DNA from: Chryseobacterium sp. MYb264
Lineage (GTDB): Bacteria; Bacteroidota; Bacteroidia; Flavobacteriales; Weeksellaceae
Direction: 5' to 3'
DNA: 64,000 nt
Assembly: GCF_035974275.1 (NCBI RefSeq)
Contig: NZ_CP142422.1
Span: 5,022,001-5,086,000 of the forward strand
This document shows positions 34,273-43,167 of this stretch, in pieces. The translations under genes were made by a program, and so were the position numbers. The first letter of the stretch is position 1. Every line of letters starts with the position of its first letter. A model generated the notes under the pieces. That model was not told the origin of the DNA and ran no database searches. It worked only from the letters and a program-made list of their open reading frames with translations.

Positions 34273-35628
34273 ATGAAGTTAATTGATTTAGCAAAAGAAT
34301 TAAATGTTTCGGCAGAAGCAATTAAACAATTTATACAGGATTTCGATATTGAACTGGTAGAATGCATCAGTACCAATTTCGAAGTAAAACAGGATTTCGA
34401 AAAATTTGCGCGCGAAAATATCGACTTTTTAAGACTTTACGAAAAAGATCTTGATAAGAATAAAACGCTGGAGCAAATCGCGGAAACCATTAATAAACCT
34501 AAAGAAAAAGTTGAAGAAGCTATTAAGGAAACCCAACCCAATATCTTTGATAACGGCTATTTCCGTTCATCGATTTCAAGTTATGGAATTGATAATAAAT
34601 TAGGCGGAAACTACCAATTTGTCTATGATTATTTCGGACATAAAACCAGTTTGAAACATCGTGATTTCATTGGTTACAGAGATTTATTTTTCTATATTTC
34701 AAGCGTTTTAGAACCGTTTCTAAATCCTCAGCAGATTAAAGATTGGGGCATTCACAAACCAGCTGGAATTATTTTGTACGGACCTCCGGGAAGCGGCAAA
34801 ATCTTTTGGGCAAATAAAATTGCGGAGATTATTGGGTATCAATTTAAAGAAGTGAAAAAACATTACCTCGGAACTTCTTTTGTGGATGGAAATAAAACCA
34901 ATTTCAATGATTTTCTGGTGACCATGATGCAGGACGACAAAGTTTTGCTTTTCCTTGATGATTTTGATGAAGTGATGATGGAAAGAAAAGCGGAAAATAA
35001 TGTCGCTTCGTGTAATCTTGAAACGCAGGAAATTATTCTTCATTATATCAGTAAATTTGAAAAAGAAGACTTGCTGATGGTGGGTTCTGCGAATTCAGTT
35101 TCAGAAATTGATGAAGAGATTTTGGCTCCCGGAAGATTTGATGTGATGATTCCGGTATTTCCACCGAATGCAGCAGAGCGCTCGGAGATCATTCTATATG
35201 CAATGACTAAAAATTTGGAGAAAGATTCTTTGCTATTTAAGATTCTGAAAAATAATAAAGCGGATAAAATTCCTTTCTGGAGCGAAATATCTTCACAAAT
35301 GAAGGTTTTCAGCAATACCATGGTGATTGATTTTACGCAGAGCCTGAAAAAGAGAATTAAAAATCTCTATCAAAAAACAAGAAATGAAAATTTAATTATT
35401 GATCAGCAGATTTTAAGCAAAGCCCTAAGAGATGCAGCCGGAAAGCTTACAGAAGAATATCTGGATCAGATTGCCAGATTTTTAAGTGATGCCATTGTAA
35501 ATAATTTTGATGAATTTCAATATAGAATTCAGGCACTTAAAAAGGAACTGGACAGTTACCGAATTGTTGAAGAACCTCAGCGAAGTATTGGTTTTCAACA
35601 TAATGGAGAAGATAATAATATCGAGTAA
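34273..35628 (+). CDS. AAA+ ATPase fused to an IF2N-like domain, with degenerate nucleotide site
   Basis: A 451-residue protein. The first about 55 residues (MKLIDLAKELNVSAEAIKQF and onwards) resemble the small helical N-terminal domain of translation initiation factor IF2, followed by a second short helical repeat (TLEQIAETINKPKEKVEEAI). The AAA+ core spans about 125-370. Its Walker A reads GPPGSGKI (170-177), with Ile where Thr/Ser should coordinate magnesium, and Walker B reads LLFLDDFDE, with Asp in place of the catalytic Glu. Sensor-1 Asn (GSAN, 271-274) and PGRFD at 286-290 are kept. It may bind but not hydrolyse ATP. Single gene, divergent from the ABC exporter. Confidence 0.78.
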   Translation: MKLIDLAKELNVSAEAIKQFIQDFDIELVECISTNFEVKQDFEKFARENIDFLRLYEKDLDKNKTLEQIAETINKPKEKVEEAIKETQPNIFDNGYFRSSISSYGIDNKLGGNYQFVYDYFGHKTSLKHRDFIGYRDLFFYISSVLEPFLNPQQIKDWGIHKPAGIILYGPPGSGKIFWANKIAEIIGYQFKEVKKHYLGTSFVDGNKTNFNDFLVTMMQDDKVLLFLDDFDEVMMERKAENNVASCNLETQEIILHYISKFEKEDLLMVGSANSVSEIDEEILAPGRFDVMIPVFPPNAAERSEIILYAMTKNLEKDSLLFKILKNNKADKIPFWSEISSQMKVFSNTMVIDFTQSLKKRIKNLYQKTRNENLIIDQQILSKALRDAAGKLTEEYLDQIARFLSDAIVNNFDEFQYRIQALKKELDSYRIVEEPQRSIGFQHNGEDNNIE

Positions 35629-35647
35629 TAAAAATATAAAATGAATT

Positions 35648-35681
35648 TTGATAAGGTTTTAGAAATTAAAAAGTAATTTTG
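35648..35681 (+). promoter_or_regulatory. Promoter of the T9SS fibronectin protein
   Basis: TTG at 35648-35650 and TAATTTTG at 35674-35681 match the Bacteroidetes promoter with a 23-bp spacer, at the long end of the range. ATG follows 16 bp later. Confidence 0.5.
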
Positions 35682-35697
35682 TGAAAAATTAATTTCT

Positions 35698-38058
35698 ATG
35701 AAACAAAAATTATTAATCTTATTAATTACATTTCTCAATATTACTGTTTTTTCTCAGATTGCAGTAAATGAAGGTTTTGAAAATAATTCTGTACCTAACG
35801 GGTGGGTTTATTCTAGATTTGAGCAATTGAATTCTGCAGGAATAGCCTGTACAGGTACAGGAGCAATTAGTGGGAATGTTTATGGGGTTTCCCTTCCGAC
35901 ATCTGCATCATCTGTAGAGTTTAATTCTAATAATTCTAACGGACAAATTATAAATATTTCATTTAAATATAAGGCAGAAGCTACAAATCCCTCTAATTCA
36001 ATAGTTACAGGGAATGTTAAGGTTGAATATTCTTTTGATAATGGTTCTACATATTATTTAGTAGGCTCAACAATTAACTTAACCAGCCCTATTAATACAT
36101 GCACAAATTTTACAGGTACAATCCCTGCTAATACATCTTCATTAAATTCTAATTTAAAATTTAGAATAACAGCTAGGAATGAGAATGCAGGAGATTGGAA
36201 ATTGATTATTGACGATGTTGTTTTAAGTCAAACTCTATCTTGTGTTGATCCTACTAATACTTCTGTGAGTAATATTCAGACTAATTCAGCAAAAATAAAT
36301 TGGAGTTCTACATCTATCCCTTCCAATGGATTTGATATATACTATTCTACATCATCTACGTCTCCAACATCTGCAACGGTTCCTTTATTAATAGGAGTAC
36401 AAGGTACATCTGTTATTCTTAATTCTTTACAACAAGCAACTTATTATTATGTTTGGATTAGATCAAATTGTAGTTCACAGGTAAATCAATGGGTATTAGT
36501 TAGTGGTACTGCTTTTAGAACTCTTTGCGGATCATGGGATTTACCATATTTTGAGAACTTCAATTCTATAATACCCGGAGATATGCCAGCCTGTCACTTA
36601 CGAGAAAATTTAGCAGGTGGAGCTTGGTGGGTATCTGCTATTAAATCCCAAAATTATGGCTCTGGTAATGCAATTGGCATAGGTGATTATGGACGTTGGT
36701 TTTTTACTAAAGCATTAAATTTACACGCAGGAGTTACCTATATATTAAAATATAATCGCCCTACAAATAGAATAAACTCTAAAATGAGATTAAAAATTGC
36801 TTATGGCTTATCTCAAAATTGGTCTGCAATGACAAATATCCTTAAGCAAGAAACTGTTCCCTATAATGCAGATTCGGGACAGGAAATTTTGTACTTTACG
36901 CCTACTCAATCAGCAGTATATTATTTAGGATTTTATGGCTCAAAATCGTCAGATGGCTCTACAACCGGTTTTTCAGATGTACTTTTTCTTGATGACATTA
37001 GCTTAAATGTAGCTACAAATTGTAGAACAGTTGAAAATCTATCAGTAAGTTCAATAACGTCGACTTCTGCTACTATAGAATGGGTTGCACCCTCTATCAT
37101 TCCTTCTCTTGGATATGATGTATATTATAGTACTGATAATGCTTACCCTTCAAATTCTATAGTTCCAAATTACCAAGGAGTAACAAATTTATCTCAAGAT
37201 TTAAATGCTTTAGAGCCAGGTGAAAAATATTTTGTTTGGGTGAGAAGCAGATGTTCATCTACGGAATTTAGTGATTGGAAAAGAGTGCCTTTTTCGACTG
37301 CTTGTTCACCATATGTTGCAACTCCTTATTTAGAAAATTTTGAAAATAGTTTTATTGGTGAACTTCCGAATTGTACGTCTATGGAGTATATTTTGCCACA
37401 AGTAGGGTATGAACAAGCGGAAGTTAATTATATTAATAAGGTAGAATGGCCATCAAAAGTTTTTGCTGGAAGTTCTAATTTTAATTTAAATTCTTGGTTT
37501 TTTACTAAAGGTATATACTTAGAATCAGGAAGACAATACAAAATGGCTTACTTATATGGGGCAAGCTACTCTTCATCATATACTAATCTTCGACTAAAAG
37601 TTGCATTTGGAAATCTTCCAAATTCTGCTTCTATGACAAATATTATTAATGATTATCCAAATAATCTTCCCGCACTTAGTAATTCTGCAGAGCATTTATT
37701 CAGTGTATCGACCACAGGGATTTATTATTTTGGTTTTAATGCTATAAAAAATAATTCAAGTGATAACCGCCTTATATTGGATAATATTAGTATCATAGAT
37801 AATGGTGTATTGGCTGTGAATGATATTGATAGGAAAAATGATATTAGTGTATTTCCTAACCCATTTGATAATAACCTATTTATATCTAATATTACTGATG
37901 TTAAATCAATTGAAATAAAAGATGTTTCAGGAAGATTAATAAAAATTTTATCGGTAACTAAAGAAATTCATCTGGATACATTAAACTCAGGAATTTATTT
38001 TATATCTCTAAAATATAAAGATGGTTCAACCAAGACATTCAAAACTGTAAAAAAATAA
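35698..38058 (+). CDS. T9SS-secreted protein with fibronectin III and jelly-roll modules
   Basis: A 786-residue secreted protein. A signal peptide (about 1-19) is followed by alternating modules: jelly-roll (choice-of-anchor J-like) at about 22-178, fibronectin III at 182-275, jelly-roll at 280-437, fibronectin III at 441-535 and a third jelly-roll at about 540-698. The last 80 residues are a type A T9SS sorting domain (VFPNPFDNNLFIS, then IEIKDVSGR, ending in TFKTVKK). It is probably anchored to or released from the surface and may bind glycans or proteins. The DNA is visibly more AT-rich than its neighbours. Confidence 0.88.
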   Translation: MKQKLLILLITFLNITVFSQIAVNEGFENNSVPNGWVYSRFEQLNSAGIACTGTGAISGNVYGVSLPTSASSVEFNSNNSNGQIINISFKYKAEATNPSNSIVTGNVKVEYSFDNGSTYYLVGSTINLTSPINTCTNFTGTIPANTSSLNSNLKFRITARNENAGDWKLIIDDVVLSQTLSCVDPTNTSVSNIQTNSAKINWSSTSIPSNGFDIYYSTSSTSPTSATVPLLIGVQGTSVILNSLQQATYYYVWIRSNCSSQVNQWVLVSGTAFRTLCGSWDLPYFENFNSIIPGDMPACHLRENLAGGAWWVSAIKSQNYGSGNAIGIGDYGRWFFTKALNLHAGVTYILKYNRPTNRINSKMRLKIAYGLSQNWSAMTNILKQETVPYNADSGQEILYFTPTQSAVYYLGFYGSKSSDGSTTGFSDVLFLDDISLNVATNCRTVENLSVSSITSTSATIEWVAPSIIPSLGYDVYYSTDNAYPSNSIVPNYQGVTNLSQDLNALEPGEKYFVWVRSRCSSTEFSDWKRVPFSTACSPYVATPYLENFENSFIGELPNCTSMEYILPQVGYEQAEVNYINKVEWPSKVFAGSSNFNLNSWFFTKGIYLESGRQYKMAYLYGASYSSSYTNLRLKVAFGNLPNSASMTNIINDYPNNLPALSNSAEHLFSVSTTGIYYFGFNAIKNNSSDNRLILDNISIIDNGVLAVNDIDRKNDISVFPNPFDNNLFISNITDVKSIEIKDVSGRLIKILSVTKEIHLDTLNSGIYFISLKYKDGSTKTFKTVKK

Positions 38059-38369
38059 TTAAACAACTTTTCGGCTTATCATAAATTAAAAAATCCGTTA
38101 AGTAGTTTTAAATAGTAATTACTGTAATTAATCATACAACTTATCATAAAAGATGGACTAGCAAGTAGTTCATCTTTTTTGTAAATATTTCTTATAAGTG
38201 AGAAAAATTAGCTTGATATTTGTTTTTTAGTAGTGTTTTTAATAAATTCGTAACGATATTTTTAATTTTGGTTGTAAAATTTATATTATAATTAAATTTT
38301 AATGATTTTTATCATGAAAGTAAGAATGTCAATTATTCAAAAACTAATCAACATTAACATATTCAATTT
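38059..38369. other. Intergenic region with terminator and promoter between two T9SS genes
   Basis: No gene is supported. It holds the terminator at 38148 and a TAATTTTG -7 box at 38263-38270, which would give a leader of about 95 nt for the next gene. Confidence 0.5.
38148..38180 (+). terminator. Terminator of the T9SS fibronectin gene
   Basis: AAAAGATGGACTA pairs with TAGTTCATCTTTT (13 bp, one G-U) around a 5-nt loop and runs into TTTTTT. Confidence 0.82.
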
Positions 38370-39328
38370 ATGAAAAGAAAACTCTTCTCTTTAGGGATTA
38401 TTCTGACGTTAGCTCAGGTAAATGCGCAAACGTATCAGACATTAACGGTTTCGGGGTTTAATGCAGATGTCATTGCCAATGGCTTAGGGGGGCTTCCAGC
38501 TCCACGACAATGAGCCTTGATAAGGATACAGATAATTTTGCCTATTTGTCACGCGATTTTAAAGTAAATTCTTCAGATGCGGATTTAACCTATGGTTTAC
38601 CGATTGACGGAATTATTACGACTGCCGTGGCAGCCACAAGTGGTTTAACGTTTCAATTGGCTTCGTATTCTACGGACAATTCACTCAGGCTTCCTAATGC
38701 GAATGATACAGGAACTTTAACTTTAGCATCGCCTCTCGCTGCAACCAATCTTTATGTGCTTGCTGTAAGCGGAAGCGGGGCGTCTACTGGTGAAATTACT
38801 GTGAATTTCCAGGATGGAACGACTCAGGTTTTTGCCAATACAAACTTTCAGGATTGGTACGGAGGAACCAATTTTGCGATTCAGGGAATTGGCAGAATTC
38901 ATCGTGGAACCAATGCTTTAGACGCAGCCGGCGGAACAAATCCAAGAATTTATCAGATTGCCCTGGCAATTGATACAGCAAATCAAGGGAAGCAGATAAC
39001 ATCTGTTACTTTCAGAAAAACGTCTACGGCAGCTACGGTTATTAATATTTTTGGTATTTCGGCACAGGCTGCACAGCTTTCTGTTTCAGATGTAAAGCAG
39101 TCTAAAAATAAATCAATTTATCCAAATCCGTTTTCTGAGCAATTGAATTTTGCTGATATTTCAGAGGTTACATCTATTGATATTTTAGATTTTTCAGGAA
39201 AAGTAATTAAAAATAATTTACAGCCAACTTCCAAACTAGATCTTTCCGATTTAGACAAAGGAAATTATATTCTTGTTCTTAAAAACAAAAACGGAACAGT
39301 TTCTTCTCAAAAGGTTGTTAAAAAATAA
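38370..39328 (+). pseudogene. T9SS cargo protein interrupted by a frameshift in a G tract
   Basis: The gene starts at ATG 38370 with a clear signal peptide (MKRKLFSLGIILTLAQVNAQ) and reads through VIANGLGG, where a run of six G (38487-38492) throws it into a frame that stops at TGA 38511. With seven G the frame would read GLGG-ASSSTTMSLDKD and continue without a stop for 272 more residues to 39328. That part contains a beta-rich domain and ends in a T9SS type A sorting domain (IYPNPFSEQLNF, then IDILDFSGK, ending SSQKVVKK). It may be phase-variable, a recent pseudogene, or a sequencing error; the intact remainder argues against long decay. Confidence 0.8.
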
Positions 39329-39359
39329 AACAATTCTAAACTTGATTGTTATAATCCTC

Positions 39360-39387
39360 AAGCCGGCTTCAAGAGCTGGCTTTTTTA
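39360..39387 (+). terminator. Terminator after the second T9SS gene
   Basis: AGCCGGCT and AGCTGGCT (one G-U) form an 8-bp stem with a 5-nt loop followed by six T. Confidence 0.8.
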
Positions 39388-39480
39388 TTTCCGTCAGTTC
39401 GAGTGTTTTTCGAAGAAAAATGAAGAAAAATGTATAGAGAATCCTTGAATCGAGATACAAAATTTCTCTCCTGAAGTGCA
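39388..39480. repeat. Dispersed CAGTTCGAGTGTTTTTCGA element, copy 2
   Basis: Shares ttccgtcagttcgagtgttt, then ttcga and gaaaaatgtat, with the copy at 21735-21860. The inverted partner is represented by tcgagatac at 39452-39460. Confidence 0.6.
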
Positions 39481-39618
39481 CTTTTAAGTATTATTCTTTC
39501 AAAATTTATTTAAAGCGACAATATTTCTTTAAAAAACATTTAATGTAAAATGAATTGATTGCATGTCCCTGATGAGATTCCTCTAAAATCAACTATTCCT
39601 CACTCATAATTTTATCCG

Positions 39619-39626
39619 TATTTTTG
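39619..39626 (+). promoter_or_regulatory. Candidate -7 box of prfB
   Basis: TATTTTTG matches TAnnTTTG; the predicted transcript would start about 10 bases before GTG 39644, which supports that unusual start codon. Confidence 0.45.
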
Positions 39627-39643
39627 CTGAAAATTAAATATTC

Positions 39644-40756
39644 GTGATCAACAACGACCAGATAAAAGAAATTCAATCAAGAATTGAAGATCTGTATAAA
39701 TACCTTCAGATTGAAAAAAAGAAAATAGAAATTGCCAATGACGATGAGAAAACGGCAGCACCTGAGTTTTGGGATAACCCTAAAACGGCTGAGGCATTTT
39801 TAAAACTGCTTCGTTCCAAGAAAAAATGGGTGGAGGCGTATGATGAAATCAATACTCAGTTTGAGGATCTGCAGGTGTTGGTGGATTTTGCTAAAGAAGA
39901 TCCGGATTCTGAAAAAGAATTGGATGAAACTTTTCCTGAATTGGTTGAGAAAATAGAAGACCTTGAGTTTAAAAATATGCTTTCCAATGAAGGTGACGAA
40001 CTTTCTGCGGTACTTCAAATTACTGCAGGAGCAGGCGGAACCGAAAGTTGCGACTGGGCATCTATGCTGATGAGAATGTATACCATGTGGGCTGAAAAGC
40101 AGGGGTATAAAATTCGTGAGCTGAATTTCCAGGAAGGTGATGTTGCCGGAGTAAAGACCGTAACGCTTGAAATAGAGGGTGAATTTGCTTTCGGTTATCT
40201 GAGAGGTGAAAATGGGGTTCACCGATTGGTAAGAATTTCTCCTTTCGATTCCAATGCGAAGCGTCATACAAGCTTCGTATCCGTCTATGTCTATCCGTTG
40301 GTAGATGATACCATTGAAATTAATATCAATCCTGCCGATATTTCATTTGAAACAATGAGGTCTTCAGGAGCAGGGGGGCAGAATGTGAACAAGGTGGAAA
40401 CGGCTGTTCGTCTTCGTCACGCACCAACAGGAATTATCATTGAAAACTCAGAATCCCGTTCACAGCTTCAGAATAAGGAAAAAGCGATGCAGTTGCTTCG
40501 TTCAAGATTATATGAAATGGAGCTGGAAGAGCGTTTAAAAGCCCGTAACGAGATCGAAGCCAATAAAATGAAGATCGAGTGGGGAAGTCAGATCCGAAAC
40601 TACGTGATGCATCCTTACAAATTGGTAAAAGATGTACGATCGGGGCATGAAACTTCGGACGTGGATTCGGTAATGAACGGAAATCTTACACCTTTCCTGA
40701 AAGCGTTTCTAATGGCGGACGGAACGGCAGTTTCGGACGATGATTTAGACCTGTAA
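39644..40756 (+). CDS. prfB: Peptide chain release factor 2, GTG start, no programmed frameshift
   Basis: A 370-residue factor that terminates translation at UGA and UAA. The SPF tripeptide that reads the stop codon is in [15 protein letters not shown] near residue 205, and the peptidyl-transferase motif GGQ in [13 protein letters not shown] near 247. The region where most bacteria have a +1 frameshift site (in E. coli after GYL) aligns with KYLQIEKKK at about residue 25, read straight as TAC CTT CAG ATT; there is no in-frame TGA. The only sensible start is GTG at 39644, giving [10 protein letters not shown]. Confidence 0.95.
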   Translation: MINNDQIKEIQSRIEDLYKYLQIEKKKIEIANDDEKTAAPEFWDNPKTAEAFLKLLRSKKKWVEAYDEINTQFEDLQVLVDFAKEDPDSEKELDETFPELVEKIEDLEFKNMLSNEGDELSAVLQITAGAGGTESCDWASMLMRMYTMWAEKQGYKIRELNFQEGDVAGVKTVTLEIEGEFAFGYLRGENGVHRLVRISPFDSNAKRHTSFVSVYVYPLVDDTIEININPADISFETMRSSGAGGQNVNKVETAVRLRHAPTGIIIENSESRSQLQNKEKAMQLLRSRLYEMELEERLKARNEIEANKMKIEWGSQIRNYVMHPYKLVKDVRSGHETSDVDSVMNGNLTPFLKAFLMADGTAVSDDDLDL

Positions 40757-40817
40757 AAATCATGTTTAAATTTCGTTAAATTGTTAGAATTAATTTCGTT
40801 TTGACATTTATTAATCC

Positions 40818-40825
40818 TATTTTTG
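40818..40825 (+). promoter_or_regulatory. Candidate -7 box of the DedA gene
   Basis: TATTTTTG fits TAnnTTTG 16 bp before the start codon; a TTG at 40801 is closer than the usual -33 spacing. Confidence 0.35.
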
Positions 40826-40841
40826 TCCCATATCAAATTGT

Positions 40842-41552
40842 ATGGAAGATTTCAATAGCTGGAAAGATTTACTAAATCCAGAGTTTTATATAAAATTAGG
40901 TGGGTTTTGGCTTATTCTATTTATTATTTTCGCTGAGACAGGCCTCTTCGTAGGATTTTTTTTACCGGGAGACTCACTGCTTTTTGTTTCAGGAATTTAT
41001 GCTGTTGATATCATCAAAGAAACTTTCGGATCTACAGGAAGTGACTTTTTAGATACATTTATTCTGGCTTCTGCTGTCGCTCTTGCTGCTATTATCGGGA
41101 ATGAAGTAGGGTACTATTTCGGAAGAAAAACGGGTTCTGCATTATATAAGAAGCAGGATACCATGCTTTTTAAGAAGAAATATCTATATCAGGCACATGA
41201 TTTTTTTGAGAAAAACGGGGCATTGGCCATTATTATGGCGAGATTTTTACCTGTGGTAAGAACATTTACCCCGATTGTTGCCGGAATTGTAAAGATGGAT
41301 AAAAAGGCATTCCTTAGAGACAATATTATCGGTGCCATCTTATGGTCGTTCCTATTGATTTTCGCAGGGCATTATCTGGATAAGTTATTCATGGAGCAAT
41401 TCGGAATCGATCTTAAGAAAAAACTCGAATTGATCATCATCGTTATCGTTTTGGTGACTACCTTGCCGGTGATTCTTAAATTCCTATTCGGAAAAAAACA
41501 GGATTTCTCAAAATATGAAAATCATAATTTTGATGAAGAAGAAAATAAATAA
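40842..41552 (+). CDS. DedA family membrane protein
   Basis: A 236-residue inner-membrane protein of the DedA/VTT family, whose members move lipids such as undecaprenyl phosphate across the membrane or support proton-dependent homeostasis. The membrane-embedded motif FVGFFLPGDSLLFVSG is near residues 33-48, and the second signature ARFLPVVRTFTPIVAGI near 138-154. About five hydrophobic segments are visible. A Glu-rich tail follows the last helix. The gene has its own terminator. Confidence 0.92.
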   Translation: MEDFNSWKDLLNPEFYIKLGGFWLILFIIFAETGLFVGFFLPGDSLLFVSGIYAVDIIKETFGSTGSDFLDTFILASAVALAAIIGNEVGYYFGRKTGSALYKKQDTMLFKKKYLYQAHDFFEKNGALAIIMARFLPVVRTFTPIVAGIVKMDKKAFLRDNIIGAILWSFLLIFAGHYLDKLFMEQFGIDLKKKLELIIIVIVLVTTLPVILKFLFGKKQDFSKYENHNFDEEENK

Positions 41553-41574
41553 CATTAATTTATAAACTATACAG

Positions 41575-41605
41575 TAACCTGCTTTTCGGAGCAGGTTATT
41601 TTTTT
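41575..41605 (+). terminator. Terminator of the DedA gene
   Basis: TAACCTGCT and AGCAGGTTA form a 9-bp stem with a 6-nt loop followed by seven T. Confidence 0.88.
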
Positions 41606-42137
41606 AGGTAATAGGTTGCGCTTCAATTTTAGCGATGTCATGCTGAGCGCGAAGCAGTCGAATTATCTTTTAAACTGAGTTCGATCGATAAAATATTCTA
41701 CCAGATCAATAGGGACGGGCTTCAGCACGTCTAAAAGAGATGAAACTCCTAGAGGCTTTAGCCGAAATTTATAATCAATTTGTACGAAAGACCCCTATTT
41801 GATTTGGGATTTTATCATTGGGCTGAAGTCATGCTATTGATGTAAGTGTTAACGGTATTAAAATCAGTATTTTAAATTATTTATTTTAATAGAACTCTGG
41901 TTTTTAGAATGTAGTCTGGCAGATTTTTTAGATAACGCAGATTGAGTTTCTGAAAGTTTTAGAACATAAAGTTCATCAAGTTTTTTTATAACTAATCGTT
42001 TGAAGGTTCACCAAGCTGTGCTACTTATAGAAGAACCAAAAGAAATTTCGAAAGCTGAAGCAAAAATCAACAGCAGCATCTGTGAAAATCGGAGCGATCC
42101 TCGGGAAAAAAAATATTCGCGAATTCGTGGCGGTAAA
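41606..42137. repeat. Gene-free stretch with remnants of several dispersed repeats
   Basis: No gene is supported in these 530 bp. The left part holds gtcatgctgagcgcgaagca (a stress-repeat type also seen at 45128), the middle a diverged GGGCTTCAGC/GGCTTTAGCC element related to 10376-10440, and further right cagattttttagataacgcag strings like those at 11258. It looks like a site where intergenic repeats collect. Confidence 0.5.
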
Positions 42138-43010
42138 TTACTTATTTCTAATCCAATCCAAAATATTAGGATAAATAACAGAATCTCTTTTCTTTTTATT
42201 AAAAAATCTGGGAACATGTCCCGTCTTATCCATAAAAATTAATTGATGAGGAATATTTTGGGCTGTCAGTACAGAATCTAAAGCCAAACCCTGATGCTGG
42301 TTGACCAAAAAATCCTGATTTCCCTGAAAAAGCAGGGTAGGAACGTTTGAAATATTGGCAACCGGACTTGCTTTTCTAAATTCTTCAGAAATATTTTTTC
42401 GGTTAAATTTGGTACCCACCACTTTTTGAAAAACTGGAGACGTGTATTTTGAATAAAAAGAATGCAGGTATTCTTGAGAGTAAAAATCGGTAGGGCCGCT
42501 TAGAGAGATGATTTTTTTTATCTGATCCGGATGTCGGTAACCGTACAGTAAAGCAAGATGCGCGCCTGCACTTTCACCCAGAATAATATAATTATCGGGT
42601 TCCAATTCGGCCTTTTCAGCTAAGGAATTAAATTTTGAAATGGCGAGAGCAATATCTTCCAGCTGTTCTCTATAAGTGATTTTTTTAGAGGTGGAAACCA
42701 GCCGGTAATTCATATTAATGCTTGGAATATTATTCTTAAAAAGCATCTTCTGAACCTGGATCATATGTTCTTTTTTTCCCAATACCCATGCACCGCCATG
42801 AACAATTAAAACAACAGGAGAATTCTGAGGGTAATCCGACGGAAGAAAAATATCCATCTTTTGTCTTTTGTGCTCACCGTATTTTAAATTATAGATTTTC
42901 TGATCGTTATTTGTTCCCACCCAGACTCTGAATTTGGTATTGCATGAATTCAATAAAAAGCCAATTATTCCTAGAACGAAGAAATGGTATTTGATAATCA
43001 GCTTTTTCAT
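42138..43010 (-). CDS. Alpha/beta hydrolase lipoprotein (carboxylesterase type)
   Basis: A 290-residue hydrolase with a lipoprotein signal (lipobox LNSC, Cys near 23). The oxyanion motif HGGAW is near residue 72, the nucleophile elbow GESAGAH near 146, the acid in GNQDFLV near 235 and the His in DKTGHVPRF near 266, the order of the BD-FAE/esterase group. It probably hydrolyses esters, possibly on acylated sugars, at the cell envelope. It is convergent to the DedA gene. Confidence 0.88.
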   Translation of the reverse strand: MKKLIIKYHFFVLGIIGFLLNSCNTKFRVWVGTNNDQKIYNLKYGEHKRQKMDIFLPSDYPQNSPVVLIVHGGAWVLGKKEHMIQVQKMLFKNNIPSINMNYRLVSTSKKITYREQLEDIALAISKFNSLAEKAELEPDNYIILGESAGAHLALLYGYRHPDQIKKIISLSGPTDFYSQEYLHSFYSKYTSPVFQKVVGTKFNRKNISEEFRKASPVANISNVPTLLFQGNQDFLVNQHQGLALDSVLTAQNIPHQLIFMDKTGHVPRFFNKKKRDSVIYPNILDWIRNK

Positions 43011-43124
43011 ACCTTAAAAATACTGAAAATTACGGAATTTGGAAAGAGATACTTTACTGTGGGATAATAGAATTATTTATGTAATAAAAATGCATAAAAC
43101 AGTCTGAAAGAGAAATTAAATAAT

Positions 43125-43132
43125 TATTTTTG
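43125..43132 (+). promoter_or_regulatory. Candidate -7 box of the DUF808 gene
   Basis: TATTTTTG fits TAnnTTTG, 35 bp before the start codon; a CTG at 43104 has the right spacing for a weak -33 element. Confidence 0.4.
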
Positions 43133-43167
43133 TTCCTTAACAATTATTAAAAAAATATTAAAATTCT

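Noticed and set aside
42000-42242. A small gene between the DedA and esterase genes
   Set aside because: Its end overlaps the esterase gene antisense, and the rest lies in repeat-derived sequence.
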